Positions 36,701 to 47,291 of a DNA stretch of 64,000 nt are shown here, one piece after another. A model generated the notes under the pieces. The model was not told where the DNA came from, ran no database searches, and saw only the letters and a list, made by a program, of their open reading frames with translations. This stretch comes from Combretum micranthum (taxonomy: Eukaryota; Streptophyta; Magnoliopsida; Myrtales; Combretaceae), in NCBI GenBank assembly GCA_024138025.1, contig JAMXBD010001196.1, positions 372,001 through 436,000 on the forward strand, in the 5' to 3' direction. Within the stretch, counting starts at the first letter, position 1, and the number at the start of each line of letters is the position of its first letter. The position numbers and the translations under genes are program-made.

Positions 36701-37665
36701 TTATAAAGCCGCTCCATTTGATTATAAGGCGGTAAATCATGCTTCAATGGCCATGGTTGGTGGCCTTACTCGCTCAGGAAGAGTTTATGAGTCGACCGGA
36801 AAGAATGCAACTGTGAATATGCCACAGCAGCAAAATGAAGAAGGAAGAAAGATGAAGAGAAGTCAGCATTGGCAAAACTGATGAAAGCAAGTGAATACAA
36901 GTTGTCGAGCAGTTGGCCAAAAACCTGCCCAAATATCGCTCATGAGTCTGCTGATTAGCTCTAATGTACACCGTGAGGCTCTTTTCAAAGCCTTAGAAGA
37001 AGTGAAAGTTCCAGAAGGTGTATCAGAAGAAGCCTTGGGGCATATAATCAATCTTTGCAAATGAGCAAATCATTTTCTCATCTGAAGAACTGGGAGAGGA
37101 AGGGGATCAACATAACAAGGCCCTCTTCATCGTAGTCAAAAGCTGTGGAAAGATCGTCTCTCGAGTATTAGTTGACAATGGATCCTCTTTGAATGTGTGC
37201 CCCTTAGCCACTTTGAGCCTATTGGGGATTGAACCGTCAGACATCAAACCAAGCTCTACTGTGGTTCGTGCTTTTGATGGATCAAAAAGAGATATAATAG
37301 GTGAAGTGGAGTTAGAAGTCACCATCGGGCCTCAAACTTTCATTATTCCTTTCCAAGTGATTGATATCCCCAGAACATTCAATCTGCTGTTGGGAAGACC
37401 ATGGATCCATGCTGCCAGGGCAATACCATCAAGCCTGCACCAGAAGGTTAAGTTCATAGCCAATGGTCAACTCATCACTGTTATGGGAGAACAGGATTAT
37501 GCCATTTACAAGGAGACAGCTGTCCCTTACATTGGAAAAGAAGGAGAAGAAGACTTCGGGCTCCAAATGTTTGACGAAGTCTGTATGATGAATGATGAAA
37601 AGAAGCTCAGGTGGGAACCTTTGGACTGGGTTATTCCCCCACTTGTGCTGAAGTGGCAGAAATGA
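36700..37665 (+). pseudogene. Tat linker and aspartic protease
   Basis: A linker with MAMVGGLTRSGRVYES (36753-36800) precedes the protease. The active site VDNGSSLNVCP lies at 37171-37203, with Asn in place of the more usual Thr, as is common in this lineage. FNLLLGRPWIH follows at 37378-37410. The frame is open from 37189 to 37665 but displaced from gag by several stops between 36880 and 37100. The protease cleaves the gag-pol polyprotein. Confidence 0.82.
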
Positions 37666-37884
37666 AAAACCAAATGAGAAGGAGGAAGCTCGACAAGAGT
37701 ATGATCCAATCATCAAAATCCTCACATCAGCCATTCCTTTCCAAAGCCACATCATATCCAGCAGCCAGATGATATCAAAGAAGATGCTTCATCCAAAGAA
37801 ATGATCTTGAGAAATTGGTTCTCTGTGCCTTGCGCTAGTATTAAGTCTTTTAAGTAAGAACTTATCTAAGACTAGATTTGTGTT

Positions 37885-38999
37885 TTGTGTTTTTCAGTAT
37901 TATGTGATGCTCAAATAAGTGTACTTAAACACCGTCCCAGTTTAATGAAATTTATTTCGTTTGTGTTTCACATATTCTCATACATTCCTCATTCATATTC
38001 AACCAGATTCGACAATTGTGATGAAGTTCAGGGATATCTCGCGCGTATAATTAATGAAAATATCAATATCACCTCTAACTCTACTGGGTTAGACGTTGAA
38101 GATGATATTGATTATCAATTTAGAACACAAGAAATTTGGCAAAATTTTGAACAAGGAAGGATTGAAATTCCCGAAACCATTGAAGTGATTAATTTGGGAA
38201 CAAGCGAAAACCCTAGGAATCTGAATAGGGGAAAATTGCCTGAGAGCACGGCACAAGATTTAACCAAGTTACTAGCCGAATACTTGGATGTTTTTGCATG
38301 GTCGTATAGCGATATGCCTGGTTTAGACCCATCCATTGTGGTTCACAAATTGCCAACAAAGGAGGATTTTAAACCTATAAAGCAAAAATTAAGGCGATTT
38401 AGGCCGGATTTACTCCTCCAAATCAAGGATGAAGTAAAAAAGTTGCTTGAAGTAGGATTCATTGAGGTTTCTGATTATTCGGATTGGGTATCAAATATAG
38501 TGCCAGTACTTAAGAAAAACGGAAAGTAAGAATCTGTGTGGATTTCAGAGATCTAAACAAAGCAACCCCGAAAGATAATTTCCCGTTGCCTCACATCGAT
38601 GTTTTAGTGGACAATACCGCTGGAAATCATCTATTTTCATTCATGGATGGATTTTCAGGGTATAATCAGATATTAATGGCCGAAGAAGATAAGGTCAAAA
38701 CCACATTGTTACAGCCTGGGGAACTTTTGTTACAAGTCATGCCTTTCGGTCTCAAGAATGCCGGGGCAACTTATCAACGAGCAATGCTTGCTATACTTCA
38801 TGATATGATGCACAAAGAGGTGGAAGTATATGTAGATGACATGATCGCCAAGACAAAGGAAGGAGAGGATCATGTAGTGGTGTTAAGGAAGCTTTTTGAA
38901 AGATTAAGGAAGTTTCAGTTGAAATTGAATCCAGAAAAATGCACTTTCGGAGTGACATCTGGAAAATTATTAGGATTCATGGTTAGCCAAAAGGGATAG
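37885..38999 (+). pseudogene. Tat reverse transcriptase
   Basis: The frame at 37885-38529 holds the lead-in DVFAWSYSDMPGLDP and the conserved KLLEVGFIEVSDYSDWVSN. A single missing base at about 38527 shifts the reading, and 38538-38999 continues with DFRDLNKATPKDNFPLPHI, FSGYNQI, MPFGLKNAGATYQR and the active site EVYVDDMIAK. Both active-site aspartates remain. Only the frameshift, and another at about 38998, prevent a full polymerase. Confidence 0.9.
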
Positions 39000-39602
39000 A
39001 AATCGATCCTGATAAGTCAAGGCGATTCAGGATTTGCCTCCACCAAAAACATTAAAGGAAATCAGAGGCCTCTTGGGAAGATTGAATTACATTGCTCGAT
39101 TCATATCACAGTTGACTGATAAGTGCCAACCGCTGTTTAAACTGCTGAAGAAGAATGCCCTAATTGAATGGAATGACGAATGTGAAAAAGCCTTTAATCG
39201 GATAAAGCAATATCTGACGAATCCACCAGTACTGGTTACTCCAAAACCGGGGAAACCGTTGTTCTTGTACTTGACAATTCTTCCTGAATCCATGGGTTGT
39301 GTGCTGGGCAAAAAGATGAGGAAGGAAAAGAAAGAGCTGTTTACTACTTAAGCAAGAAATTCTCAAATGGAGAACAAAAGTATTCAGAGATAGAAAAAAC
39401 CTGCTGTGCATTAGTATGGGTTATGCACAGACTTAGGCAGTATACGCTCTTCTCGATCGAGTTGATTACGAAGCATGATCCATTGCGATACTTAGCACGC
39501 AAACCGGCTTTGGTTGGTCGAATCTCGAAATGGCAGATGCTACTTTCTGAATTTGATATCATATGTAAGTCAAAGTTCAGTCAAAGGACAAGTTTTAGCT
39601 GA
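39000..39602 (+). pseudogene. Tat connection region and RNase H
   Basis: The frame at 39034-39351 includes KEIRGLLGRLNYIARFISQL and the start of RNase H. The next frame, 39297-39602, continues with YYLSKKFSNGEQKYSEIEK and HRLRQYTLF, typical gypsy RNase H. Frameshifts lie at about 39000, 39310 and 39600. Confidence 0.85.
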
Positions 39603-39639
39603 TCAACTCGCAGAAAGCCCAGTTGATGACGAAGAATTA

Positions 39640-40080
39640 AAGGAACAAGATCAGTTTCCAGATGAAGGCATCAGAATACAGAAACAGAAGCCGAAACAAC
39701 ATTGGAAGTTGTATTTCGATGGAGCAGCCAACGTATACGGGTGTGGAATAGGGGCAGTCCTTATCTCACCAAAGAAGAACAGTTCCCGGCATCAGCCAGA
39801 TTAATGTTTCCTTACACAAATAATGTAGCGGAATACGAGGCATGCATCATGGGATTAGAAATGGCAATTCAAATGAATATCGAGGAGCTCGAAGTGTTTG
39901 GAGATTCATCACTTATCATTTTCCAAACTCGAGGCGAGTTCAAAACTAAGGATCCCAAGTTGATTCCTTATCATAATCACTTGGCTGAGTTAGCAGGAAG
40001 TTCAAAGAAATTTCCTTCACTTATGTGCCGAGAACTCAGAATCAATTTGCTGATGCATTGGCTACTCTGGCCTCTTTGAT
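39640..40080 (+). pseudogene. Second, archaeal-type RNase H of the Tat lineage
   Basis: The frame near 39700 reads WKLYFDGAANVYGCGIGAVL. Frame 39702-40079 then has TNNVAEYEACIMGLEMAI, EVFGDSSLIIFQ and KDPKLIPYHNHLAEL. Frame 40025-40321 opens with ENQFADALATLASL-like residues. This acquired RNase H, next to the original, is a known marker of Tat-lineage elements. The catalytic D, E and D residues are all visible, but frameshifts separate the pieces. Confidence 0.87.
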
Positions 40081-41370
40081 CCAATTCACTGAAGGAGTAA
40101 GAATACAACCTTTGCAAGTCCGAATAAGAAGTGAACCCGCATTCTGTGCTGTGATTGAATCAAATGAACCATGGTTTCAAGATATCAAAATTTTCTTGCA
40201 AACAGGTAGCTATCCTGAGTGTGCTACAAAAAAGGATCAGAAATCATTGAGGCGTCTGGCAAGTCATTTCTTGTTAAGTGGAGATACCTTATACAGAAGG
40301 TCATTCGATACAACCTGTTGAGATGTGTAGATGAAAAAGAAGCTCAAAAATTAATGGAAGAAGTTCATGAGGGAGTATGTGGACCTCATATGAACGGATA
40401 TATGCTAGCTAAAAAGATTATGAGGCTAGGATATTTCTGGTTAACCATGGAATCAGACTGTATCAAACATGTGAGATCTTGTCATTATGTCAAATTTACG
40501 CAAACAAGATAAATGCTCCTCCGAAGGAATTACAGTCAATGTCAACACCATGGCCGTTCTCAATGTGGGGAATAGATGTAATGGGCCAATTCGCCAAAAG
40601 CTTCAAATGGTCATCGATTCATACTAGTTGCAATCGATTACTTCACCAAGTGGGTTGAAGCTGCTTCATACGCCAGTGTGACAAAAGCCGTTGTGGTGCG
40701 ATTCATCAAAAGAGATATCATTGCTCGATATGGAACTCCAGAAAGTATCATTACCGATAATGGTACAAATCTGAACAACAATGCAATGACTGATTTATGT
40801 CAGCAATTCAAGATTAAACACCGGAATTCCACTCCATATCGCCCACAGATGAATGGAGCAGTAGAAGCCGCCAACAAAAACATCAAGAGAATCATTGAGA
40901 AGATGACAATTGCATACAAAGATTGGCATGAAATGCTCCCATTAGCATTAATGGCGTATCGAACCTCTGTAAGAGTGTCAACTGGGGCAACGCCCTATTC
41001 CCTGGTATATGGAACTGAAGCCGTTTTACCAGTAGAAGTTGAGATTCCTTCGCTCCGAGTACTGGCTGAAACAGAGCTCGAAGAAGCTGAATGGGTTAGA
41101 CAAAGGATTGAACAGTTAAATCTTTTAGATGAAAAAAGATTGACTGCCATGTGTCATGGGCAATTATATCAACAAAGGATGGCTAGAGCATTTAATAAGA
41201 AAGTTAAGCCAAGAAATTTCCAAGAAGGTGATTTGGTTCTGAGAAAAATGCTGCCAAATGTGCAAGATTCCAGAGGAAAGTTCACACCAAATTATGAAGG
41301 ACCATATATAGTGAAGAAGGTCTTGTCGGGAGGAGCATTAATCCTTTCCCAAATGATGGACCCGATTTAA
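40081..41370 (+). pseudogene. Tat integrase
   Basis: The zinc-binding part (VHEGVCGPHMNGYMLAKK, then a CxxC site blurred by a frameshift at about 40490) is followed by the catalytic core. That shows VAIDYFTKWVEA with the first Asp at about 40640, SIITDNGTNLN at about 40745-40780 and NGAVEAANKNIKR at about 40853-40890. The frame at 40678-41370 is open for 230 residues, includes AYRTSVRVSTGATPYSLVYG and ends with the FTPNYEGPYIVKKV carboxy-terminal module. No chromodomain is present, as expected for Tat. Confidence 0.9.
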
Positions 41371-42324
41371 AGGATCCTGTGAACTCAGATGCTGTAAAGT
41401 TGTATTATCCTTGATCAATAAAATTTGTCATTTCAAGTGATCAATTGATTTTATTTTGATTAATTATAACAAAGTTGATATCCTGAAATTCTCTGAAGTG
41501 ATCAAACCTGAAATTCTCTGAAGTCGATCAAAGCCTGAAATTCTTTAAAGTCAAATCAAAGCCTAACCCACAAAATTCTTCCAAATAAATTTACAACCAA
41601 ACACCATTTGAATCATCAGACAAAGAAGTTTGAGCATCTTATAATACTGATGAATGCATTTATACAGTTTGGTCTATTGATTGTTCTTATTTTGAAAGAA
41701 AATATTACTGCAAGGATAACTAATTTTGATAGAAAATTGAAGCATGCTTTTTGGATATGGAACCAAAATTATCAAAAAAACTCCCAGTGGACTAAAAATT
41801 CACAAGTACCCCTCAGTCTAGACTCAACAGATAGTCTAGTACTGACCAAACACAAAATCCATACTTTCAAGATGAAGAAAAATTCAGAAATCCATCACTA
41901 AAGATGGTGATCAAGACAGAATTCAGAAATTCATTCATCAAGATAGTGATCAAGACAATTCAGAAATTATCAAGATAGTGATCAAGACAATTCAAATCCA
42001 TCCACTAAAGATGTGATCAAGACAGAATTCAGAAATTCTCAAGACAAAATTCAGAATCCTTCCACTAAGATGGTGATCAAGACAGAATCAGAATTCATTC
42101 ACTCAAGATAGTGATCAAGACAAAATCCAGAAATCATCCAAGATAGTGATCAAGACAGAATTCGAAATCCATCACTAAAGATGGTGATCAAGACAGAATT
42201 CAGAAATCAGCAAGACAGAATCAGAAATTGACAAGACAGAATTCAGAAATCCATCCCTAAAGATGGTAATCAAGACAGAAGTCAGAAATCCATCCATTCC
42301 AGATGGTGACCTAACCAGAGCCCA
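41370..42324 (+). other. Tat 3' untranslated region with imperfect AAGACAGAATTCAGAAAT repeats
   Basis: After pol there is no credible frame. From about 41880 to 42300 an irregular repeat recurs about ten times, built of GATGGTGATCAAGACAGAATTCAGAAATCCATC-like pieces with many internal deletions. CCATC and GATGG lie close together in many units and could form weak hairpins. Confidence 0.7.
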
Positions 42325-42664
42325 TAGGTCCGGCAAATGACCTAACAAAAGCCCATAGGTCCGGCAAATGACCTAACCAAAGCCCATAGGTCCGGCAAAT
42401 GACCTAACCAAAGCCCATAGGTCCGGCAAATGACCTAACCAAAGCCCATAGGTCCGGCAAATGACCTAACCAAAGCCCATAGGTCCGGCAAATGACCTAA
42501 CCAAAGCCCATAGGTCCAACAGTTGACCTAGCAAATCTCAAAATCTAGGCCCGACAGATGGCCTATCATTTTTTCAAAGTATAGACCCGACAGATGGTCT
42601 ATCAGTTTTCTAAGTCTAGGTCCGACAGTTGACCTAACAAAGTCTAAACTCGACAGATGGTTTA
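42325..42664 (+). repeat. Tandem hairpin array in the Tat 3' untranslated region
   Basis: Seven units of exact 31-bp period start at 42325, 42356, 42387, 42418, 42449, 42480 and 42511. Each carries the inverted repeat TAGGTC-8-nt-GACCTA. Four diverged units follow, with stems TAGGCC/GGCCTA (42546-42565), TAGACC/GGTCTA (42582-42601), TAGGTC/GACCTA (42617-42636) and TAAACT/GGTTTA (42645-42664). The loop is always 8 nt, and CGGCAAAT becomes CGACAGAT in later units. Stem changes occur on both sides together. It lies about 110 bp before the polypurine tract. Confidence 0.92.
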
Positions 42665-42773
42665 GCACAAGATAAAAATCTCCTTGTTGAAAATAAAATT
42701 TGGAAGGAGAAGCTAAGCAAAAATTGGTTGTCTTTTTGTCTTTGTGGCAAAAGTTTTGTTCAAACTTTACCAC

Positions 42774-42786
42774 AAAGAGGGGCAGC
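42774..42786 (+). promoter_or_regulatory. Polypurine tract of the Tat element
   Basis: AAAGAGGGGCAGC abuts the TG of the 3' LTR. It is purine-rich apart from the last few bases and sits in the expected place to prime plus-strand synthesis. Confidence 0.8.
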
Positions 42787-45393
42787 TGTAGACACCCAAT
42801 TTTTGCCCAATTAATTAAGGCTTAAAATTTAATTAAACTCATTTTTTTAAAAAGCCTTAAGTATTGATGAAATTGGCTAAGTAATCAAGGCACAGGCCAA
42901 ATGGCCTGTTGGTTAAACACATTGACCCAAACACACATTCAAGCTCAAGGACACAGGTTCAAACCCTAGCAAAGGCAAATTTTTGCCTTTTTATCATTTT
43001 TGTCTTTTCATCTTTCTCAATGTGACTTTTTGCCTTACTTTGCATCAGTTTTTAACTGACAAGACATCATTGATTGTCAAAATTGATGATGGAATTTCAA
43101 AGTGGTTATAGAATATGAAAGATTAGTGAAAAAAAAAAAACAACAACCCAAAAGTCACAAAATTCAATTTATAAAGCATTCAATTGCACATGAATGAGGA
43201 GTTACAAAAATTGATGAAATTGGACAATTAATCTATCCACATTGGATGAATCTGACATGGAATATGAAGGATCAATCATCAATTCATCGGTTAAGAATGA
43301 ATCAAGCCTAAATTTTTGGTTAAATTCGTGGAAAAACAAAGAGGCAAAAACGATTCATTTTCGAAACAGTTTGAAACGTAAAATTGAGCTTGCAACCTAT
43401 AAATAGGAGGTCCTAGGATCAAAAGGCACAAGTCAATTTCAAGAAAACACATACATAACCATATCAATTCGAGATTCTCGAATTAGGAAGAAAAATTCGA
43501 ATTTTTCAAATTCGAAGTGATTGAATCGAATTTGATCAAAATTGAGTGTGTTAGGAATGTTAGAAACCTAATTTTGATGTTTTAGTGTGCTTGGATTTGA
43601 TCAAATTGATCAAATTAACCTCTGCAAAAAATTTTTTTAATTTTCGGATTTGCGCCGCCGTACAACCACCGCCGGAACCGCCCCTTGCCATCGTTCTGGG
43701 CGCGAACCACCACCTTCGGAGGACGCGCAACCACCATAGGAGTCGGGCCGACAAGCTTCCAGCCACCGAGGACCACCGGAGCTGCCGGAATCCACCCCGA
43801 AAAGTCGCGTCATCGTCTTCTTCACCCGCCGGAGCTCCAAGATCCAACCCGAAGATCCGAATCCAACACGGTCGGTCATCGGTCAACGGTCGTCGGTCAT
43901 CGCTCAACGGTCAACTCTGATCAGACGGTCCAGATTTGATCAAGCAGATCAAACGGTCCAGATTTGATCAAGCAGATCAACGGCCCAGATTTCATCAAGC
44001 ATATCAGACGGTCCAGATTTCATCAAGCAGATCAGACGGTCCAGATTTCATCAAGCAAATCAGACGGTCCAGATTTGATCAAGCAGATCAGCGGCCCAGA
44101 TTTCATCAAGTAGATCAGACGGTCCAGATTTGATCAAGCAGATCAGCGGCCCAGATTTCATCAAGCAGATCAGACGGCCCAGATTTAATCATCTCGATCA
44201 ACGCCCCAGATTTGGTCAATTCGATCAGACGATCCAGATCGGTCAGCACGATCGACGCTCCAGATCTCGTCCGCTTCATCCGACGGTCCAGGTTAATCCG
44301 TATTATTTATTATATTTTTATTATATAATTAATTTCAGAAAATAATAAAAATAGTAAAAAATTCATAAAAATTCATTAAAAAATTCAGAAAAATTCAGAA
44401 AAATCAAGAAAAATCAAAATATTTATTTTTTACATAAATTTATTTTTTGATATTTTTTAATATTTTTGAATATTTTTAATATGTATTTATACATAAATTG
44501 TCTTAGAAATGCATATTTAATGCATGAAAAATATTTTTAATATATTGTAAATTATTCTGAATATATTGTGAATTTATGTGATGATTTTTTTAAATATATA
44601 TATATAAATAATAATAAAAAAAATAAATAAAAATGATAAAATTGGATTTTTCCGAAACCAAAAATAAAGAAATAAATGATTTTTTTTTGGGCTTAGAAAA
44701 ATTGTATTTTCATAAAATAAAAAATCAATTGATTAGATCATAGGATCATCAAAAATGATTTTTTTATGAAAATTCAAATTTAATGAACTTAAAATGAAAA
44801 GAGTTCAACAAATTAAGTTCTTTTTTAAAGAACTACGTTTTGTCTGATCTCGATTAGCGAGTACGTAGGCACCTGCAGGGCGACATTAAAAAATAAAAAA
44901 AATGTTTTGTTCTTTTTAGTAAATAAATATTTTGTAAATATAAGATATTTTGTTGATGTTTATGTTCTAAAAAAATAATAAAAAATAAAAATGAATAATT
45001 TGACTTGTAGATATTTGTGCTATAATGTTTTTATTAATTAATTTTTTGAGCATGAAAAGGATAAATTATAAATTTAAAATTCCAAAAGTGGTAACCATTT
45101 GGTTTTAATAGGTTAGCCCCCGAAATCATGATATCTGGTTTTAAAAGTTTGTTTTTTTTAAAAATCAAATTTTTTCGCAGACTAGTAGCTAAGTTAGGAT
45201 CAACCGACCCATTGATCCTAGCTTTTTATTTTTTTCCGATTTATATCGGGTGGCGACTCTAAATCATTTTCAAAAATGAAAATTTCTTTTAACCCTTAGT
45301 CGAGGATTCATGTTAAATGGGTTCGGGTTTAATGTAATCGGGTTAGGAGAAATGAACCAGATTAAGATTAGTGGAAAAAATCCAGGCTCGACA
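42787..45393 (+). repeat. 3' LTR of the Tat element
   Basis: 2607 bp and colinear with the 5' LTR. The TATA box is at 43398-43407, the tandem repeat at 43919-44292 has about fourteen units, and the hairpin set is at 44816-45220. The extra length relative to the 5' LTR is mostly the five additional repeat units. Confidence 0.92.
43919..44292. repeat. 27-28-bp tandem repeat in the Tat 3' LTR, about 14 units
   Basis: The same GATCAGACGGTCCAGATTT unit as in the 5' LTR, with an expanded central block in which GGTCC and GGCCC variants alternate. The block is 374 bp against 232 bp in the 5' copy. Confidence 0.9.
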
Positions 45394-47053
45394 CTAGTCT
45401 TTTTGAATGATGAAAAATGAAGTTTTAGTAAAACTTTTTAAACAAGAATTTGAAATCTCTTAATTTTAAAGAATACTTTTCCAATAAATGTGTATTTTCT
45501 AAGAATTCCTCTTTTTTCTTTAGTTTCTAGCTTCTATTATGAGCTCCATTAATTTCTTAGAAAAGATATACTAAGTTGGTTCCTTAAGTTTTCATAGAAA
45601 ATAGTTTCTTTCATGACAACATTTATTTTTGGAGAAGAACTTCTATTTTAAGAAAACTTTTCTTCTTTTTCTTTTTTAGGCAAAATCACTATGTTCATGC
45701 ATGATCATGAAAAGAATTATGAAAACATAGGAAAAACATAATGGTAATAAAATAAACAAGTAAAGAAATCTATCAAGTATTGGGAACCTTAGCTTCATCA
45801 AGATATCTCAGGACTAAAAATGGACTAGTCCCAAAAGAAAAATAAGAAAAGAAAGCAAATATGTTGTTTTGACTTGATGAGGACAAGTCTAAGACTAGAG
45901 ACTAGTCTTAAAATAGCATGAAGTAAATAAATAACAATGAGCTTATATATTCTAAAGATTATATATTAGTACATAATTATATCTAGTTACATATATATAA
46001 AGGATTAACATGAAATCAAAATATGAGCAAATGTAAAATAACAACATAGAAATATATGAATATAATTTCATAAACAAGAACAATACATGAACATAGTGTA
46101 GCTTCCATAACATTAAGTTAGGAAACTTACACCATGGTCATGTAAAGTTACATGACATGGTAAGAGAAATCTTAAAGAAAATTTCTTACCTAAAGGTTTT
46201 TGTAGAAGAAGAAGAAGGTTTTGTGAGAGAATTTTGAGAGAGTTTTGGGATAGTAATTGATAAGAGATTTGGAGAGAGTTTTGGGAGTGAAATTTATGAG
46301 TAGAAGATGTGTGAATGAAGTGAAAGAGGAGGGGGGGTATTTATAGGACAATGTGGAGTGATTTTTGAGTGATTAAATTAAAGAAAAATTAAAATAAAAT
46401 AGAGGAAGGGAGAGGGGTAGCACCGGCCAAGGAGAGAGAGAGGAGAGGGAGATGTAATTTTTTTTTTATTTTTGTATATTAAAAGTAATAGTTTGTAAAG
46501 TAGATATGATATAAAGTTATGGGAAAGGTAAAAAGTAAAGATAATAGGTTATGATGTTGTAAAAGTAGGTGTATAGAAAAAGTAAAGATAGATAAATAGT
46601 ATAGAATAGTAATGGATAGTGTAATGTAAAGTATTTGTGACTAGTAAAATACTAGTAGTAAGAAAATACGCGCATAATTACGGTATCTAATATTTTTAAT
46701 TATTGAAAAATTACGAAACTAATATTTTTGAAATCCTTATATTAAATCGGTCCTATCAATGTTATCGAAATATTTTTATTATTCCAGGCTCCGGGACATG
46801 ATTTTGGGGAACTGATCTCGTTCGAGTCCGAAGGATACTCGGTTTTCACAAATCTGATATTTTTATAAAACCTAAAGCTATTACGAACTATTATCACTAA
46901 TTATTCCAACTTCGTTTTCTAGGGATAAAGAAAACGGGAATGCTAGATCTAAAATCTAGGGTTTGTACTAGACTATTGTTAACCTTTAGGGTTTCGGTGG
47001 CTTTTAATTTTAAGATCAAACTTAAAATTAACCGAAAATTTTAGGGGTTTACA
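45394..47053 (-). mobile_element. Solo LTR A, right part
   Basis: The LTR split by the Tat element continues here, after the CTAGT duplication, and ends AGGGGTTTACA at 47053, followed by GTGAT. Read on the minus strand this is the LTR start (TGTAAACCCC). A TATA box, CTATAAATA, lies at 46338-46346 about 710 bp downstream, which sets the orientation. The region around 46780-47000 matches 63290-63520 in the second solo LTR, including AGGGTTTC and CCGGGACA blocks. Confidence 0.82.
46338..46346 (-). promoter_or_regulatory. TATA box of solo LTR A
   Basis: Minus-strand CTATAAATA is followed by a C-rich run and an oligopyrimidine leader. It is the only good TATA box in the LTR and supports minus-strand orientation. 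Confidence 0.6.
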
Positions 47054-47058
47054 GTGAT

Positions 47059-47291
47059 AGTGGAAGAAAGTGAATCTAATATGAGTAGTGAAAGTTAAGA
47101 GTTAAGGAGACGTCAATGGAATTATATTCTAGTTTATGATATAATCATTAAGATGGGTCAATATGGTGTAAAGAATTAGAAATGAGCAGAAAATTAAATA
47201 AGTGATAGAGAATTGATGGATGCATAGATAAAGAGCAGATAATGATTCAAGTAACTTTTGAGGACGAAAGTTTCATTTAGGGGAGAAGAGA
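47059..47291 (+). other. 3' end of the outer element interior with polypurine tract
   Basis: 233 bp of decayed pol end or untranslated sequence. TTTTGAGGACGAAAGTTT at 47257-47274 is the usual end of chromovirus-like pol. The purine tract AGGGGAGAAGAGA at 47279-47291 abuts the 3' LTR. No frame survives. Confidence 0.75.

Larger units (their letters stand above)
30322..45393 (+). mobile_element. Nested Ty3/gypsy element of the Tat lineage, 15 kb
   Basis: LTRs at 30322-32782 and 42787-45393 start TGTAGACACCCAA and end CAGGCTCGACA. They are flanked by a perfect CTAGT duplication (30317-30321 and 45394-45398). The interior runs: primer-binding site, an extra ORF, gag, protease, reverse transcriptase, RNase H, a second archaeal-type RNase H, integrase, a long repeat-bearing 3' untranslated region, and polypurine tract. 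The second RNase H and the ORF ahead of gag are hallmarks of Tat/Ogre-type elements. Frameshifts occur in every gene. LTR similarity is high, so it is one of the youngest large insertions here. Confidence 0.93.

Noticed and set aside
42325..42541. CRISPR-like regular repeat array
   Set aside because: There are 31-bp units with no variable spacers, inside a plant retrotransposon. It is a tandem repeat.
43936..44345. Plus-strand open frames at 43936-44133 and 44130-44345 with a repeating FIKQIRRSRFDQADQ-like pattern
   Set aside because: They are the translation of the 27-28-bp LTR tandem repeat. Frames stay open only because the unit lacks stops, and there is no start context or domain.
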